A DNA stretch of 64,000 bases from assembly GCA_002150815.3 (NCBI GenBank), contig NDFF03000398.1, positions 186,001 through 250,000 of the forward strand, given 5' to 3'. The notes under the pieces were generated by a model. It had not been told where the DNA came from. It did no database searches and saw only the letters and a list, made by a program, of their open reading frames with translations. Shown in pieces: positions 35,264 to 47,476 of this stretch; within the stretch, counting starts at the first letter, position 1, and each line of letters starts with the position of its first letter. The position numbers were made by a program, and so were the translations under genes. The stretch comes from Grammothele lineata (taxonomy: Eukaryota > Basidiomycota > Agaricomycetes > Polyporales > Polyporaceae).

Positions 35264-36055
35264 ATGTCTGCAGCTTTCGTCAACAACTATACCCCGACGC
35301 CCGCGCCCGTGCCCGCCGAGTCCGAGCTCTACGGTCCGGATCCGTACGACATCAACTTCGCGTTCCCTCTGCACGAAGAGTCCCTGCAAACCCCACGCCT
35401 CAAACTCGTTCCGTTCGTACCTCGCCAGCACGCCGCGGCCTACTGGGACGCGATCAAAGACCACCCCGAACTTTTCCAGTACTACCCATTCCGGCACGAC
35501 CTCCCCCAATTCCTTACCTTCCTCGAACGGCGCATCCGCAGCGTCCCCGGACACGCCCTCTTCGCCGTCCTCGACCGCACGCGCGCCGACCCCTCATCCT
35601 CGGGCACAAATGCCCAAGGCGCGCTCGCGGGCGTGATCGGCCTCGTCAACACCTCACTCGAGAACTTCTCCACCGAACTCGCCTACGTTGTCGTCCTCCC
35701 CGCCTCGCAGCACACGCACGTCGCGAAGGAGATGGTCGGCGTCCTCCTCCGCTACCTCCTCAACTTGCCCTCCGCGAGTCCGCCCGGGCTGGGGATGCGC
35801 CGGGTGCAGTGGAGCGCACATCCGGCTAATCGGGCTTCGATCGGGCTCGCGGAGCGGATCGGGTTCAGGAAGGAGGGGACGCTGCGAAACAAGTGGGTCT
35901 TGCCGGATTCGCTGGGCCATATGGGCAAGAAGCGAGAGGCAGCGGACGACCCAGCAGGGGGAAAGGCGGGAAGGGACTCGGTGTTGTTGTCGGTCTGTTG
36001 GGATGATTGGGAGGGTGGGGTGCGGGAGCGGGTTGAATCTGTCCTGGATAAGTAG
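35264..36055 (+). CDS. GNAT-family acetyltransferase (RimJ/RimL type)
   Basis: Single exon, 263 residues. The N-terminus leads to LQTPRLKLVPFVPRQHAAAY, the usual first strand and helix of RimJ/RimL-type acetyltransferases. LAGVIGLVNTSLENFSTELAYVV follows. The later VKWS-type element (RRVQWSAHPANRASIGLAERIGFRKEGTLR) is the acetyl-CoA-binding and C-terminal signature, with the typical asparagine and 'GF+' residues. The substrate could be a protein N-terminus or a small amine; the sequence does not tell. Intron-less, unlike most neighbours. Confidence 0.88.
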   Translation: MSAAFVNNYTPTPAPVPAESELYGPDPYDINFAFPLHEESLQTPRLKLVPFVPRQHAAAYWDAIKDHPELFQYYPFRHDLPQFLTFLERRIRSVPGHALFAVLDRTRADPSSSGTNAQGALAGVIGLVNTSLENFSTELAYVVVLPASQHTHVAKEMVGVLLRYLLNLPSASPPGLGMRRVQWSAHPANRASIGLAERIGFRKEGTLRNKWVLPDSLGHMGKKREAADDPAGGKAGRDSVLLSVCWDDWEGGVRERVESVLDK

Positions 36056-36714
36056 AGGCTGATTCTCCCTTTGGACTACTAAGCTATCTTGGAACTTGGA
36101 ATGGGCGCGCAGGATTCCGTGCTGAATTGACGAGCACAAACCGCGCGTGGACACATGTAGGCTTTGGAGTCTGCCATGGCCGGATTGACTGGCAAGTTGG
36201 TCCGAGCTGTGGGTGCTGTCCGGGCCGATATGCCGGGGCGGCGCGACTCGTCCGCGTGAGGTTCACCAGCGGCGTATCCGAACTGCAACTCATCTTGACC
36301 GTTCACCTTCACCAATGGGTAGCGAACCCTCCCATTTTGGCTCGTCACTCTTTCCAAAGTTAATGAGAGGCGGGAAGATGGGCGGTACCGGCCTCTTAGT
36401 ATGCAGTCTTGTGAGCTTCTTTGAATTAATGTCAGCAGCCTCGAAGATGATGATACTTACTTGGTACTATTCTGATCAGCGGCGTTGGCAGATAGATATG
36501 ATACCTGGGTCTCCTTCCCAGGCATCTGTGCGTTTGAAGACGTAGTAAACACCAAGGACTGCGCTCACATGATCGTGAGCCAGCCACTGTCTCAGGCTGA
36601 GAGAAGTTTGACGCCACCGTCGCTGTGCTGTCAGAGCCATCTACGGAAGCCGTAGCTTTCCATGTCTCACCTCTCATCTCTCAGTCTTCCTCTCAACATT
36701 GACAGGTATCGCAC
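36056..36714. other. Intergenic region
   Basis: No supported gene. Its right end is the leader of the membrane-protein gene. Confidence 0.5.
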
Positions 36715-38454
36715 ATGGCACTGTTGGAGGAAGATCCCTCCGCAACTTACAGTCTGTGAGTGTCTCGCCACTGTATTGCCGTGCCAAGTCACCCAGTATT
36801 CCTGATGAGACTCCGGACAGTATCGTCCAATTTTACTGTACCACCGCAGCGATTGGTAGGTCTCCATTCCTTCGTTATCTCTCTCATAGATCTCTCCTCA
36901 AACGGGACCACGCGTAGCCTTTCTCCTCTACGACGGAGCGATCACCTTCGATCGTGAGGTAGACCTCTTCTGGAGGGGTACCATCACGGGGGCGACAGTT
37001 TTGTTCACCGTGAACAAATATGCCTACCTGATGTACTGCACCTTAGGCCTTATTGTCTACCTGCTCAAGCTGCCCATGTCGGAACACGTATGTTTCTTTC
37101 CTGCAATTTGTCCCGTGCACGCCGATGATGGATTTCTACGACCTTCGTGCCCCCCCAACTCGACTGCGATTCTCGAAGAGGTTAGCCCCTCTATCCCAAT
37201 TATTCGTCGACGAAGCGCTAAACCGTCAGGATTTCGACACCCAGATGTGCCACAATTCAACGAGCTCTTTTCGCGACCTCCACGCTCCCCGGCCTCCCCA
37301 GAGCCGGTCCGTCCCCGCGATAGTCCCTACAGGGACACCCATATTGACACAAGGCATGCTCAGCGTTCTCCGTCCTGCGCGCGTTCGCGCTTAGCGGCAG
37401 TTGGTCGTTGTCGGCAGTGGTCCTCATGCTTTCGATCGTCCCCGTCGCGTTGAACATGGTGCGAGCCCACTAGTGTCACCCATACTATGATTTCATTAAC
37501 ACACTCTCGGTTGTGGGAACCCAGGTGCAGTACCGAGAAAACATCGGCGGCGTTCTGGACCCCGTCTTTGGATGCCTGGGTACGACCTCCGCCTCGTTTG
37601 ACTACGCCACGCTGTTGAGGTAAGCCCGCTCCCTTCGTTTCTCCGCATGAGGCTGAAAGTACACGTGGCGAACAGATGTAAGGAAATCCAGACGCGCTTA
37701 GGCTATCAACTGACGGCATTGCGGATATGGATCCAGTCGCGATCATCTTGCGTTCGTGCTTAATCGCATCTGAGGCTCTTCTCGTATACATCACTTGGTC
37801 GAAACTGGGTATCTTCCGGCGTATCCCGCACCGTATGATAAGCTGGAGTAAAGTTTCTTTCAGAAAGGTGCTTCTACGCGATGGTAAGCTCAACATCTTC
37901 CATATCCTGTGCTGTATTCGCTCACGAACGTCGTGCGTAGGAACTATATACTTTCTGTACGTGACTCCCGCAATTAGCTGTCGACCCTATGTTCTCTTAC
38001 ACCCGCGTGGATGCTATCAGCGTAATGCTGGTACTCAACGTGCTGCACTTAATCTTCTCGACGTTATCTGTACGCACTTCCCTGTCAGTGGAAGCGAATC
38101 TCATTCAGAGGCTGATGCACTCCGAACTCTCAGGTCGCGTCCAATACCACAGGGAGCTACATCACGACCTTCACCGACCCGTACCGCACGCCCCAGGCTC
38201 CTTCTTATACACCCAGAACTGATATCGTTGTTACTTTGTGTAGATTGATGTCTATACCCGTCTCACACTTCCTGCTCCATCATCAAGAAACCAATAGGAT
38301 CGCCTTGGACGAGTCCTGCGGGAAGATCAGCGCCGCCGTCTGTGGGGCAAGATCGCTCGTGTTTGCGCGTGTCGTCGGGTCTTTGGGGAGTATGACCAGT
38401 TCTATGCCAAGTGTGAACCGTGACGTTGGAGAAGACAGGCATACATATGGCTGA
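36715..38454 (+). CDS. DUF6533-like seven-helix membrane protein
   Basis: Multi-exon, plus strand. The first exons (MALLEEDPSATYSL, then VQFYCTTAAIAFLLYDGAI) join in phase to TFDREVDLFWRG and VLFTVNKYAYLMYC, the pattern of the DUF6533 N-terminal domain found in Agaricomycetes. Further helices are spelled by FSVLRAFALSGSWSLSAVVLM (about 37366-37457), a V-Q-Y exon after a long intron, and VMLVLNVLHLIFSTLS (about 38010-38070). The last exon ends in SHFLLHHQETNRIALD and the stop at 38452-38454. One junction between 37090 and 37366 is not resolved. These proteins are abundant in basidiomycetes; function unknown, with possible receptor-like topology. Confidence 0.65.
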
Positions 38455-40521
38455 AGTCAGAAAGGAAAGTGAGCACAAAGTTTGCTTCGCCCTTGTCTAT
38501 CGAGTTTTGATGCATCCAATCAAGGGCTCCGGATGCCCTACTTCCGTATTCTCGAGCCGACCAGTTCTCGGCATACGATAATGCCCACCGACAAAAAGTG
38601 TACCTCGTGGGCGTCGAATTTACAATGATCCTCGGATCCATCGTCTTGCGCTTAGGTCCAGGAATACCCAGCGACACGCCACGACTTGGCTCTCATCATA
38701 CGCGAGCGTCGTGCCCCCGAAGGGGGAGCGGATAGCGATCGGAAGTCACGGCTCACAAACCACAGCTTACAGCCCTCTTTCGGCGCGGCGTCCGGCAAGC
38801 CGCTTTCCCCGGCCTCGCTTCGTTAGTCGTGGTGCTCCATCCGCTTCACGACGTTCATGATTCACGAATCCGCTGCGAGCGCGCAAACCAATACATATAG
38901 TACAATCAAGTATTGGATGCTATATTCGCGGCCGACTTGCATCTTCTATCCAATGCACCTTCGCGTCACCCGTCTACCCGCGTGCCGTCCTGCCGCAATC
39001 GCATCCGGATCCGTCACAAAGACGTGTTTCCTCCCCTCATATATCTCGAACCTCGACGCGCGATCACCCGAACAAACACCCGCATCCCTGCGCATCGAAC
39101 CGGCGGCGCACGCTCTCGCACGCGCGGCCGCACGATCTGCTTCCAGGCTCCCAGCCGGAAGCCATGTTAACTGCTCCCATCCGTCCAACGAGCATACTTC
39201 GCGCATCTTCCGAGCATATCAATCGCGAACCCCCGTCGAGCTGCCAAGTGCGAACTGGTCGTTGCCTGACGTGTACGATGCACCCTCGCGCAAGCACGGA
39301 ACGTCAGAGTCTCTGAGCCATTTATTTATAGTGACGTCAGCGTGCATCAACCTTGAAGAACTCCTGCCGGACGTCCGTCCAGATCCGGATGCGCACACCT
39401 TGCGCGATCGCAGGCTGACGTCGGCGGCGGCACTGGCGGTGGCGCAGTGGACAAGCGATGGCTGAGAAGCACAGATATCGATGGAGCATTGGAGCTGCGA
39501 TCCGGAATTCGACTACAGTGGCTCTCGCGTGAGACGGAGACGGCAACCGTGGCGCGGCGAAGGGGTAGAGAAACGCTCGCGGGGCGCATATATAGAGCTC
39601 CTCGTCTGGCGTGGGCTACCGTCTAACGCACGACCTGTACCCCGAGGCCCCCAGAACGTCTGCAAAGCCAGGACGTCGGGCGGGCCTGCAGCTCGCTCGC
39701 AACGTAGGCCTTGGGGAGGAAACACAACACACAACAGCCGAGTCCAAGTCCAGGAACAATGCTTGTATTCTGTACATTGATGTATATGCCTGAACAAGTA
39801 GTAAATGGCTACAGCAGAAGCAGAAGAAGTAAAAGTGGAACGTAAGTAAAAAGCTCGTGAGCGTGTATCGTAAAGGGACGGTCGGCGAGGCCCGCGCACG
39901 CGCGGGCGAGACCGAGGGGAACCGGGACCATGATAAAGACAAGAAGGAACAGGGGATATCAACGTCGACACGCATCGGAGCGCGAGGGTATTCGCGCCTG
40001 CACCCAGGACATCCAGAGGCCGGCGGGGCGCCGCCCCGCGTGCACACGCGAAGGAAAGAGAGGGAGAGAGCAAAGCCAGTACGCGCGGCCACGGTCTCCA
40101 AGAAGAACGAGCTACGTACGGATCCGATGTAGCGATTCTGTAGTGGAGCGCGGGGCGCGTAGAAGAGCACTGCGCGCGTGCGTACATAGGAAAGCGGAAG
40201 CGGGAAGCGGCCCGTCCCCGCTCAAGGAACGGAAGGCGCGCGGGGGCGCGGAGCAGAGAACGGAAAGACGAGGGGCCGGCCGGGGGACGGGCTGGGTGCG
40301 CGGGGAGAGGTACTAACTAGTAAGAGCCGAGAAAGGGAGCGACGGGGTTGCTGCTGTAGCGTAGGTGTAGGACGTGACGTGTTGTGATGTGATGAGATGT
40401 GTACGGGCGCGCCGTGCCGCGAGGGTATGCATGCGGTCTATGAGGAATGGGGTCTATGCCGTCTATTGGTATACGGAGACGTAGTGGATCTTCCACTGGG
40501 CAACTACACGAGAATGGAAAG
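38455..40521. other. Gene-poor region before the GH16 gene
   Basis: About 2 kb. A 202-codon plus-strand frame (38857-39465) and a 224-codon minus-strand frame (39513-40187) are present, but neither has recognisable domains or intron structure. Treated as non-coding. Confidence 0.45.
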
Positions 40522-41830
40522 TCAGAATGTAGCACGGAACGGACGGGGGAAAATGGGGAACGCACAGTCAAAGTTGGTCTTGTTCGCGACGGCGTCGTTG
40601 CACGTTCCAGAGCAGCCCGAGCTCGAGTACGCCGCGCCCGCCCAGTCCCCACAGATAGTGATATCGAAAATGAGGTTCTGGGCAAGGAAGTGGCTCAGGA
40701 TATCACACTCGGTGTTCGGGAAGGACGCGGTGGGCGTGCCCCAGGTGGACGGGTCCGGCTTCTGGTTCGTGATGTCGTCCGGGATCGCGTCGCGGTCGAA
40801 GAACCACATCGAGATGCCCTCCTCCTCGAGCGTGTGCGCGAAGACGCCGCCTGCTTGGTTGTTGAAGAGGTGCCCGAAGGTGTTGTTCCCCTTCTGCTGG
40901 TACGCGCACCCCGCGTTGTTCCCGTCCGAGGACTCGCACTGCGTGCCGAGCACGTTCGCGAGCGCGTCCGCGGCCTTGTCGAGCGTGCAGCCGGAGCCGG
41001 AGTGGAGGGTGATCTGGTTCTGGAGGTTGGTGTTGACGCCCTCTGCGTGCGCGCGATGCCACAATTAGCATTGAGGACGCGCGGGGAGAACGAAGAGCAC
41101 GTACCAATGATATCGATTTCGCCGGCCAAGGGCCAGGTCTTCGAGCTACCAAGGGACCAGTACGCAGGCCAAACAGAGCAGCCGTGGGGCATAGAGTAAA
41201 TATCGGCAATGAACAGGCCGCGCGTCCAGGACTTCTTAGTCGAGATGCGGATCGAGTCGCGCTTGCCGCCCGAGGCGACGTCCGCCTCGTTGTCGACCTT
41301 CATGACGACGGTCCCATCGTCCTGGACGTACGCGAGGCTCTTGGCGGCGTCGCCGCTGACAAAGTTGACGAGCCCGTTCGTGGGGTCGGCGTCGGTGAAG
41401 AAGTCCCAGCCGCTGGAGACGGGGAGAAGGGAGGTTAGCGCTCGAGTCTCGAACACAAAGGCCGGTTGGTTTGGCGCCCGCGCGGTCGCCAGGCTCCGCT
41501 CCGTCTCCTGCATGCGCACACATGTGGGGACAAAAGTGGTGCCCTAACAATTGCCGCGCAGATACAACGAGTGCGCCGGGGCTTCGCGAGGGTGGCGAGC
41601 GCGTTTGGGGCGCATACACGGGGCACGCGGGGCGAGAAAACGAGACAGAGCACTCACTCGAAGAAAGTGTCGTTGGCGTAGTGATCCGCGAGCTTGTACG
41701 AGGTAGCCCTGGGAGTGAAAGGGACGCTGCGCTTCATCGCGCCATGGCGGCGGAAGTGCGCGCCGGAGGGCACCAGAGCCGAGCTGGAGGCCACAATAGA
41801 GAGGAAGACAGCAGGGAGAAGACCGAGCAT
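40522..41830 (-). CDS. Secreted GH16 beta-glucanase (3 exons)
   Basis: Minus-strand exons 41830-41658, 41412-41105 and 41042-40522, 333 residues; phases fit. A signal peptide (MLGLLPAVFLSIVASSSA) is followed by a basic propeptide-like stretch. The catalytic motif of GH16, E-[IL]-D-[IFV]-x(0,1)-E, is present as GEIDIIEGVN, split by the second intron. Other family features: SYKLADHYANDTFF, FFTDADPTNGLVNFV, RGLFIADIYSMPHGCSVWPAYWSLG, and cysteines in the C-terminal half. GH16 enzymes act on beta-1,3- or mixed-linked glucans; both cell-wall remodelling and plant-polymer decay are plausible. The exact subfamily is not called. Confidence 0.9.
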
Positions 41831-44800
41831 TACGATGGTGGTGGCGGAAGGAGAGTGGGAGGGAAAGAGAAAGAGAGACGGACGGCGTGCAGACGGACGA
41901 CGGCGGCGGGGAGGGGGAAGAAACAAGGTGAAACCGGCGGGCGATAGCCCTGGATATAAAGATGCGGCCCTCGTGCAGCGTCCGCCGTGCGCATGTCCAC
42001 ACACAGGCGAGATCTGAGAGGGCGCGCCTCGGTCGGCGCGCGCGTGCATTATTCTGGGGTCGGCGTTGGGTCGGCGCGTTCCATTATTCTCCCGTCCGCC
42101 CCTCGCTTCTCACGCCGCGGCGCAGCACCGTTTGTCCGCACCACCTCGCGACCGTGCGCCACAATGGCCAAGCGCTCCCGTGGTACCGACGCGACGCGAC
42201 GCCCCCAGCTCGCCCTCACAGCCCGCCCGGCCGCGACTACAACGCGAAAACAAATGCGCAGGGAGGCGTCTCCGCCGGAGACCGTCCAGGGAATGCAAGC
42301 CCACAAGCCGCGCACGGAGAAGGAGCGAGGGAGACGCACGCTGATGGAAACCCGGGCTGAAGGAGGCTCTCGCTCTCGCTCGGGGCCCTCGAGCCGCACG
42401 CCATCCGGAGGACCCTCGCACAGCCACCGGCCTCCCAATTTTATCTGACGCGACTTTCGACGCGACGTCCAAGCGACGTCGGACTCGATGCCTCCGCCCG
42501 GTCGGCCGGTGCCGAGGGCGGCCACGCCGAGAGCACCCTCCGCCGTCCGCAGCGCAACCATCGGCCACTGATGGCAATTCACTCCGTCCTCATTTGCCTC
42601 TCCTCTCAGTGCCTGACAACCAGATGGCCCGGCCACGAACTATCTGAGACTTTTCCGGGCCACAACGTATGTCTTGGCCTCAGCTTTTGCGTACATATGT
42701 CAAATGTCGCAATATATGTCGCTTGCGCGGTCTTTGCAACGCTCCCGCGTCGGCCATTCCTCTCCCCTCCGGTGCGCGCTGGTACGCGTTCCTCCTCTCC
42801 AAGCGACGGCAGCCCACCACAGCCTTGGCTGAGTGAGGGCCGTGCGAGTGCCACGGAACTGCATTTAGTGCATCCTCTGTTTGCAATGTCGCTGAACAGT
42901 CTATCACGCGGCGTCCGTGCCGCTGACGACATCATCGGCGATGTTCTCGTCCGGAGGACCCAATATTCGTCGGATGCGCGAAGCTCACCACACCCGAATC
43001 GCGTTGTTTGAGAATTCATCTTTCCTTCGCGGCCAAGTACACCTTCAAACGCCCTCAGACCTTACAAACATTCTCAGCCCGGGTCATCGATGTCGATGCG
43101 GCCAACACGCCGGCCCAGGCCTCGTACCATCGCTGCCAATTGCATCCTGGATCCTGATTCGACCGCCGCTTCCGTGCAATGCTCGTCGACGCTCTTGATT
43201 GAACGTGTCTGTGGACGCGCACAATCACTTCGGCGGGCGTCTCGTCGACAGTTCAACAATCTGCGGCGTTCCCGCTGATGAATAGCCCGCGCGTGCATCC
43301 AATACTTACTGGCATGATATCAGGCCTATGTTGAACTCAAACAGTTCACAGAAGACATGTCCGCCTTCGGCATTCCCGGCGGAGTGCCCTCAATGGCGTT
43401 TGGTCAGATCGATGGCTGCGCGCAGCTTGCTTCGTCAGAACGTCCCGTATGTCCATTTATCCCGCACAGGTGGACGACCTGCCCCAGCTCAGCCTTCCTT
43501 GAGGGAGGAATCTACGTGGCGCATCTGGAGATCCCTCCCGCGCATTGCCCCTCGGCCGGACATGCAGGTACCTGAACTGTGGACAGCGGGCTAACGGTGT
43601 CGCGGCCGCCGGACATAACACGCTTCTACAGGGTCTGAGGGTCTTCCGGGCCTCCGCGCACGTTCATTCGCTGCCCCGTCCTGGAGGCGCCTTCCGCATC
43701 GCATGTATCGCACGAAGGCGGCGGAGGCGGCTTCACTTCCGCAATCCGAGGATGCCCTGCGTCCAACAAGAGAACATATCTCCTCTCATTCCCTCTCATC
43801 TCCCGCGAAAGGTAGACAACGCACCCCGTATAATGTATGATAGGACTCCGCGGGGAGGCTGGCGCGGGTGCGCACGCACACGCACACGCTATATCCGGGC
43901 GTTCTGCGTGCGCCTCGGACGCACGGAGCGCGTCGGCGGTTGTTCGACATGTTTGTTGTCAGGGACTTCACGACCACCGCTCCCGTGCGCGCGCGCCGCA
44001 TTCATCCAGAATCCAGAACGTGCAAGGACTGTGAATCTGAATGAATGCGGCCCGCGGCCGGGCCACGCCTGTGCGCGCAGATGTAGGCGTGGTGGCAGGG
44101 CCCCCCGAGGTTCTGAACGCCGGAGCGGCTCGGGCCCCCTTTCAGGCCGCAAGGAGGACGGGCCAATATTCTTCGTCCTTACTCACGGTGTTGGGTTAGT
44201 CCTGGGTCGAACTCGTCCAGAAGCTCCGCGGGCCCAACTGGACGTCCTTGCTCCCCGCCCCCGGCCGGAGCCCGGGAACCTAGGACTCCGACTCCGGGAG
44301 GTTCGTAGACGTCCACGGCTCCGCGCTGAGGAGGCGCGGGGGCGTAAATCTTCTGAGGTGCAAGGCCCAGGTCCCGGAGAAGACGAAGAGTGGAGCGTTG
44401 GAGACGAGGCCGTGCGCGGAGCGTTTACTAAAGGAGTGTGAGCGTCGAGCGCGTTACTCAATTTACCTCGCGGGGTTGGCCACGAGGCGGAAGTACACCA
44501 CCGCCCTTGTGCTCCACCGGCCGGGCGCGACCCACGAGCCATGGGGAGGCTGCCAGTGGACGAGGCTGTGCTGGCTGGCAAGTTCTAGACCTATGGAAGT
44601 TTGAGAGATCCCATGCTAGCTTGAGGTCGGTATGAGCGGGCAAGAAAAACATACCATCGAACTACCTTGTTCAGCAGGCGCCATCGTGCGCTGAGTGCTG
44701 GTCCCGAACTTCCGAAGAGTTGGACGTTTGAGGCTCTGAGGACGAGCGCCACGTCAGAGACGCTCGTCGCTCGAGAGTCGAGATCCCCGTTGTCAAGCGC

Positions 44801-45144
44801 TTGCTCGCCGCAATTGGCCGAGATCCGCGATTTACTGGGCAGGGCTCAGGCACTGGCGGTGTGGCTGCGGACGGGTGCAGGTCACTAACTTGAACTTACT
44901 CCAACTTGGGAGCCACAGCAGATGGATAATGCCAGTGCTACGTTGAGATGTGGCACTTTGGGTCGAGTACGGGGATTGTAGTTTGAATGTCACCCATTGC
45001 CGGTCGGCGACTCCAGTCAGCTCAAAGACATGGCAGACTTGTGGCAGACAGTAAGAGTGCTCGAAAAGCGAACGAATCGAATTTCTGCGGAATGCGCTAG
45101 CGGTACAAACAGGCGAGAGCAGGGAGCAACTTTGACTACAGCAT
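41831..45144. other. Gene-poor region between GH16 and AA9 genes
   Basis: About 3.3 kb. A plus-strand segment around 43330-43460 reads smoothly (IPGGVPSMAFGQIDGCAQLA), flanked by candidate splice sites, but neighbouring exons could not be joined and I recognise no family. Otherwise only short frames. Confidence 0.4.
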
Positions 45145-46054
45145 TCACCCAGACCAGACCGGGGGGCCGGGCTGAGTGTAGTTGGTGGGGATGGGGTACT
45201 GTGGAGCGGTATGTTAGCGTCGCCAGAAGTCTTGGTTTGCAATTAGTACTCACGTTGATGTTGATGAGGATGCCGGGTTCCTGAATAAAGAAACCGGTGA
45301 GTACAATATTCAGTAGAGTGAGAAGCCACACTCACGTAGCCAGTGTAGACACCGGGGATGGCGACCATGGGGCCGGGCGAGCCGCTGCCCCCGTTGACGA
45401 CGTTGACCTGACCGCAAGAGATCTGTCCCAGAAGGGTGAGCAAAGGCTTCTCGGTCGTTCTCACGAGAGACACATACGTAGAACTGGGCACCGCCGAAGG
45501 TCGACGCGACGTGCAGCGCGATCGCCTCCATACGGACGAGGTACTGGCCCGTCGGGAGCGCCTCAGGGAGAGTGAAGGTGACGCCGGGGACGCCCTCCGC
45601 GGGGAACGTAATCGACTGCCCGCCGTTAGTGACGGCCGAGATCTCGTACACCTTGAACCAGACGTCGCCGTCGCCCGCGAAGTCGCTGACATCGTCGGGG
45701 GCCTTGGCCATGTACACGTTCACGACGCCCGGGTGGTAGATCGTGCCGTCGGACATGATGCCCATCTGCTGGCCGGCGGTGACGGTGATCGTCTCCGCGG
45801 TCGGGTCCGTCTGGGAGTCGTAGCAGCGGAGGTCGGGGGAGGTGACGTCCGTGACGGGGGCTTGGGTGTTGTAGTTGTTCGTCTTGCGGACGTTGACCCA
45901 AGCCGGCGTCGTGGTGCCGTCCACGACGAGGGAGGGGAAGGTGTCTGTGCGTGCCAAAGTGGTAAGTGCCAATCCAATATTATAGGAGGTGCGACTAACA
46001 GTGGGCAGCCGCGGACGCGACGAAGGCCACGAGGGCTAGAGCCGACTTGAACAT
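45145..46054 (-). CDS. AA9 lytic polysaccharide monooxygenase (5 exons)
   Basis: Minus-strand exons 46054-46000, 45944-45478, 45422-45336, 45280-45254 and 45198-45145, 229 residues. The signal peptide (MFKSALALVAFVASAAA) ends immediately before histidine 19, which becomes the N-terminal, copper-binding histidine of the mature enzyme. The second histidine of the brace is in GTIYHPGVVNVYMAK, and the axial tyrosine in AQFYISCGQV. The C-terminus is YPIPTNYTQPGPPVWSG. There is no CBM1 module. AA9 enzymes oxidatively cut cellulose and related glucans outside the cell, a marker of wood-decay fungi. A TATA box lies just upstream. Confidence 0.95.
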
Positions 46055-46107
46055 CGTGGAAGACCTGGGGCACTTGGTGCTGTCGGTCCACCACAGTTGT
46101 CGTCTCT

Positions 46108-46114
46108 CTTTATA
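46108..46114 (-). promoter_or_regulatory. TATA box of the AA9 gene
   Basis: TATAAAG on the minus strand, about 55 bp upstream of the ATG at 46054. Confidence 0.55.
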
Positions 46115-47056
46115 CGACATCCATGGCAAGCATCCCATATCCCGTCAAGGTCCCGAGGCACACGGCAGGCGCATCGAAGAAACGGCACCCCATGGGGTCG
46201 GAACAATGCGTCTGCAGAGAACGAGCTGGTTCATCCGAAGTCTCGAGGGGCCGAGGCATGTTAGCAACGTTCCGCAGGTGGTTGACCCGGGCAAGCCGAG
46301 TGCAACTCATGTTGTTGAGCTATTTGCAGACCAAGTAGTCAGCCTGCGCTCACTACCTGCGAATAGGATCTTGTCACCTGATACCGGAGCTGCTTAGAAG
46401 CTCTGTTCGGAAAAAGTGGCTCCAGCGGCGTGCTACGAGCATCTCGAGCCTCAGAACCGACATATATCCTTTTTACCCGAATGTGTACCGACCATACCTT
46501 AAGCAACGATGTTGCGGGGCCCCGGATGCACGCATGCGGATGACGACATGCCGTCTTCAAGCAGGTGGTTGGCCGTACAATTCAACAAGCTCGGCACCGA
46601 GAATCGGACTGCAGAAGAAGAGCACGTAGTGCGAGGTGAAGCGTTATTTTTAGCACATTCCAGCGTTTTCTGGGTATAAATCCGTTTATCAATGGTACTC
46701 ACTAGCAACGCCCCTCATGCTGTCAAAGCTTCTTGCTTGACATAAGGGCACGATTGAACGAATTGAATACTGGCAATATCATCCAGCTGAGGTTCTGAAG
46801 TCCTGAGCCACTGCATTCGTCCGAGTTATTGGCTAAAGGTTCACGGACGACATATTTCTTTATCTCTTGAAAGGGTGTGCGAAGTGTTCACTTGTGCTGT
46901 GTAGAACGACAGAGTAAGTAAGCGGAAAAGAAGAGGTTCCTAGACTAGTTCCATGACTGGCGGATGTGGGCTGAGCTGGGATTTTCGAGACGCTGGGCTC
47001 GAGATGGTGCTGGAATATTTTGCGATGATATCTGCGCTACTAACCACCGTTTACAT
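46115..47056. other. Intergenic region
   Basis: AA9 upstream region to the tRNA. No gene recognised. Confidence 0.5.
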
Positions 47057-47130
47057 GGGTCGATGGCGTAGCTGGTTATCGCATCTGTCTAACACACAGA
47101 AGGTCCTCAGTTCGATCCTGGGTCGACTCA
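47057..47130 (+). tRNA. tRNA-Val (anticodon AAC)
   Basis: 74 nt. Acceptor stem GGGTCGA/TCGACTC; anticodon loop CTAACAC; T arm CTCAG-TTCGATC-CTGGG. Differs from the copy at 15654 mainly by one compensated base pair in the acceptor stem. Confidence 0.95.
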
Positions 47131-47476
47131 ATTTTTGCTCTCTTTGCTCACTGCAAAGGACCCCTGTACACCCAGGGTACACACTGGACTGCAGTGGCAT
47201 GTATACGAAATGGACCAAGCGTCCTCGGTTTTTTGAGTAGAGTAGGTGTGCTTTAGCCTCCTCGGGATTGACTGCGTTCGAGTCGCGAGACGACCGGAGC
47301 CGTGAAGCGCTCGACTGTGAGCTGGTCGGATGACGTGCATGGCTTTAATTGCCAACGTGGACTTGCCACCTTGTTGCTACAGTACTTGCGACTTCCTCTG
47401 GACAACCGCGATGCTCTACCTCTGTGCCTCATAAACTAACGACATCTTGCTTGCTTAACGCTCGATACTGGCTACT
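47131..47476. other. Intergenic spacer before ZW10
   Basis: No gene seen. Includes the leader of the next gene. Confidence 0.5.

Noticed and set aside
38857..39465. 202-codon plus-strand open frame
   Set aside because: No family resemblance, no introns in a region of intron-rich genes, and an overlapping open frame of similar size on the other strand; GC-rich DNA yields such frames by chance.
39513..40187. 224-codon minus-strand open frame
   Set aside because: Composition-driven, Arg/Ser-rich in all frames, no domain or signal that can be recognised.
43328..43600. Candidate exon reading IPGGVPSMAFGQIDG
   Set aside because: Flanking exons could not be joined in phase and no family was recognised; kept only as a note on the gene-poor region.
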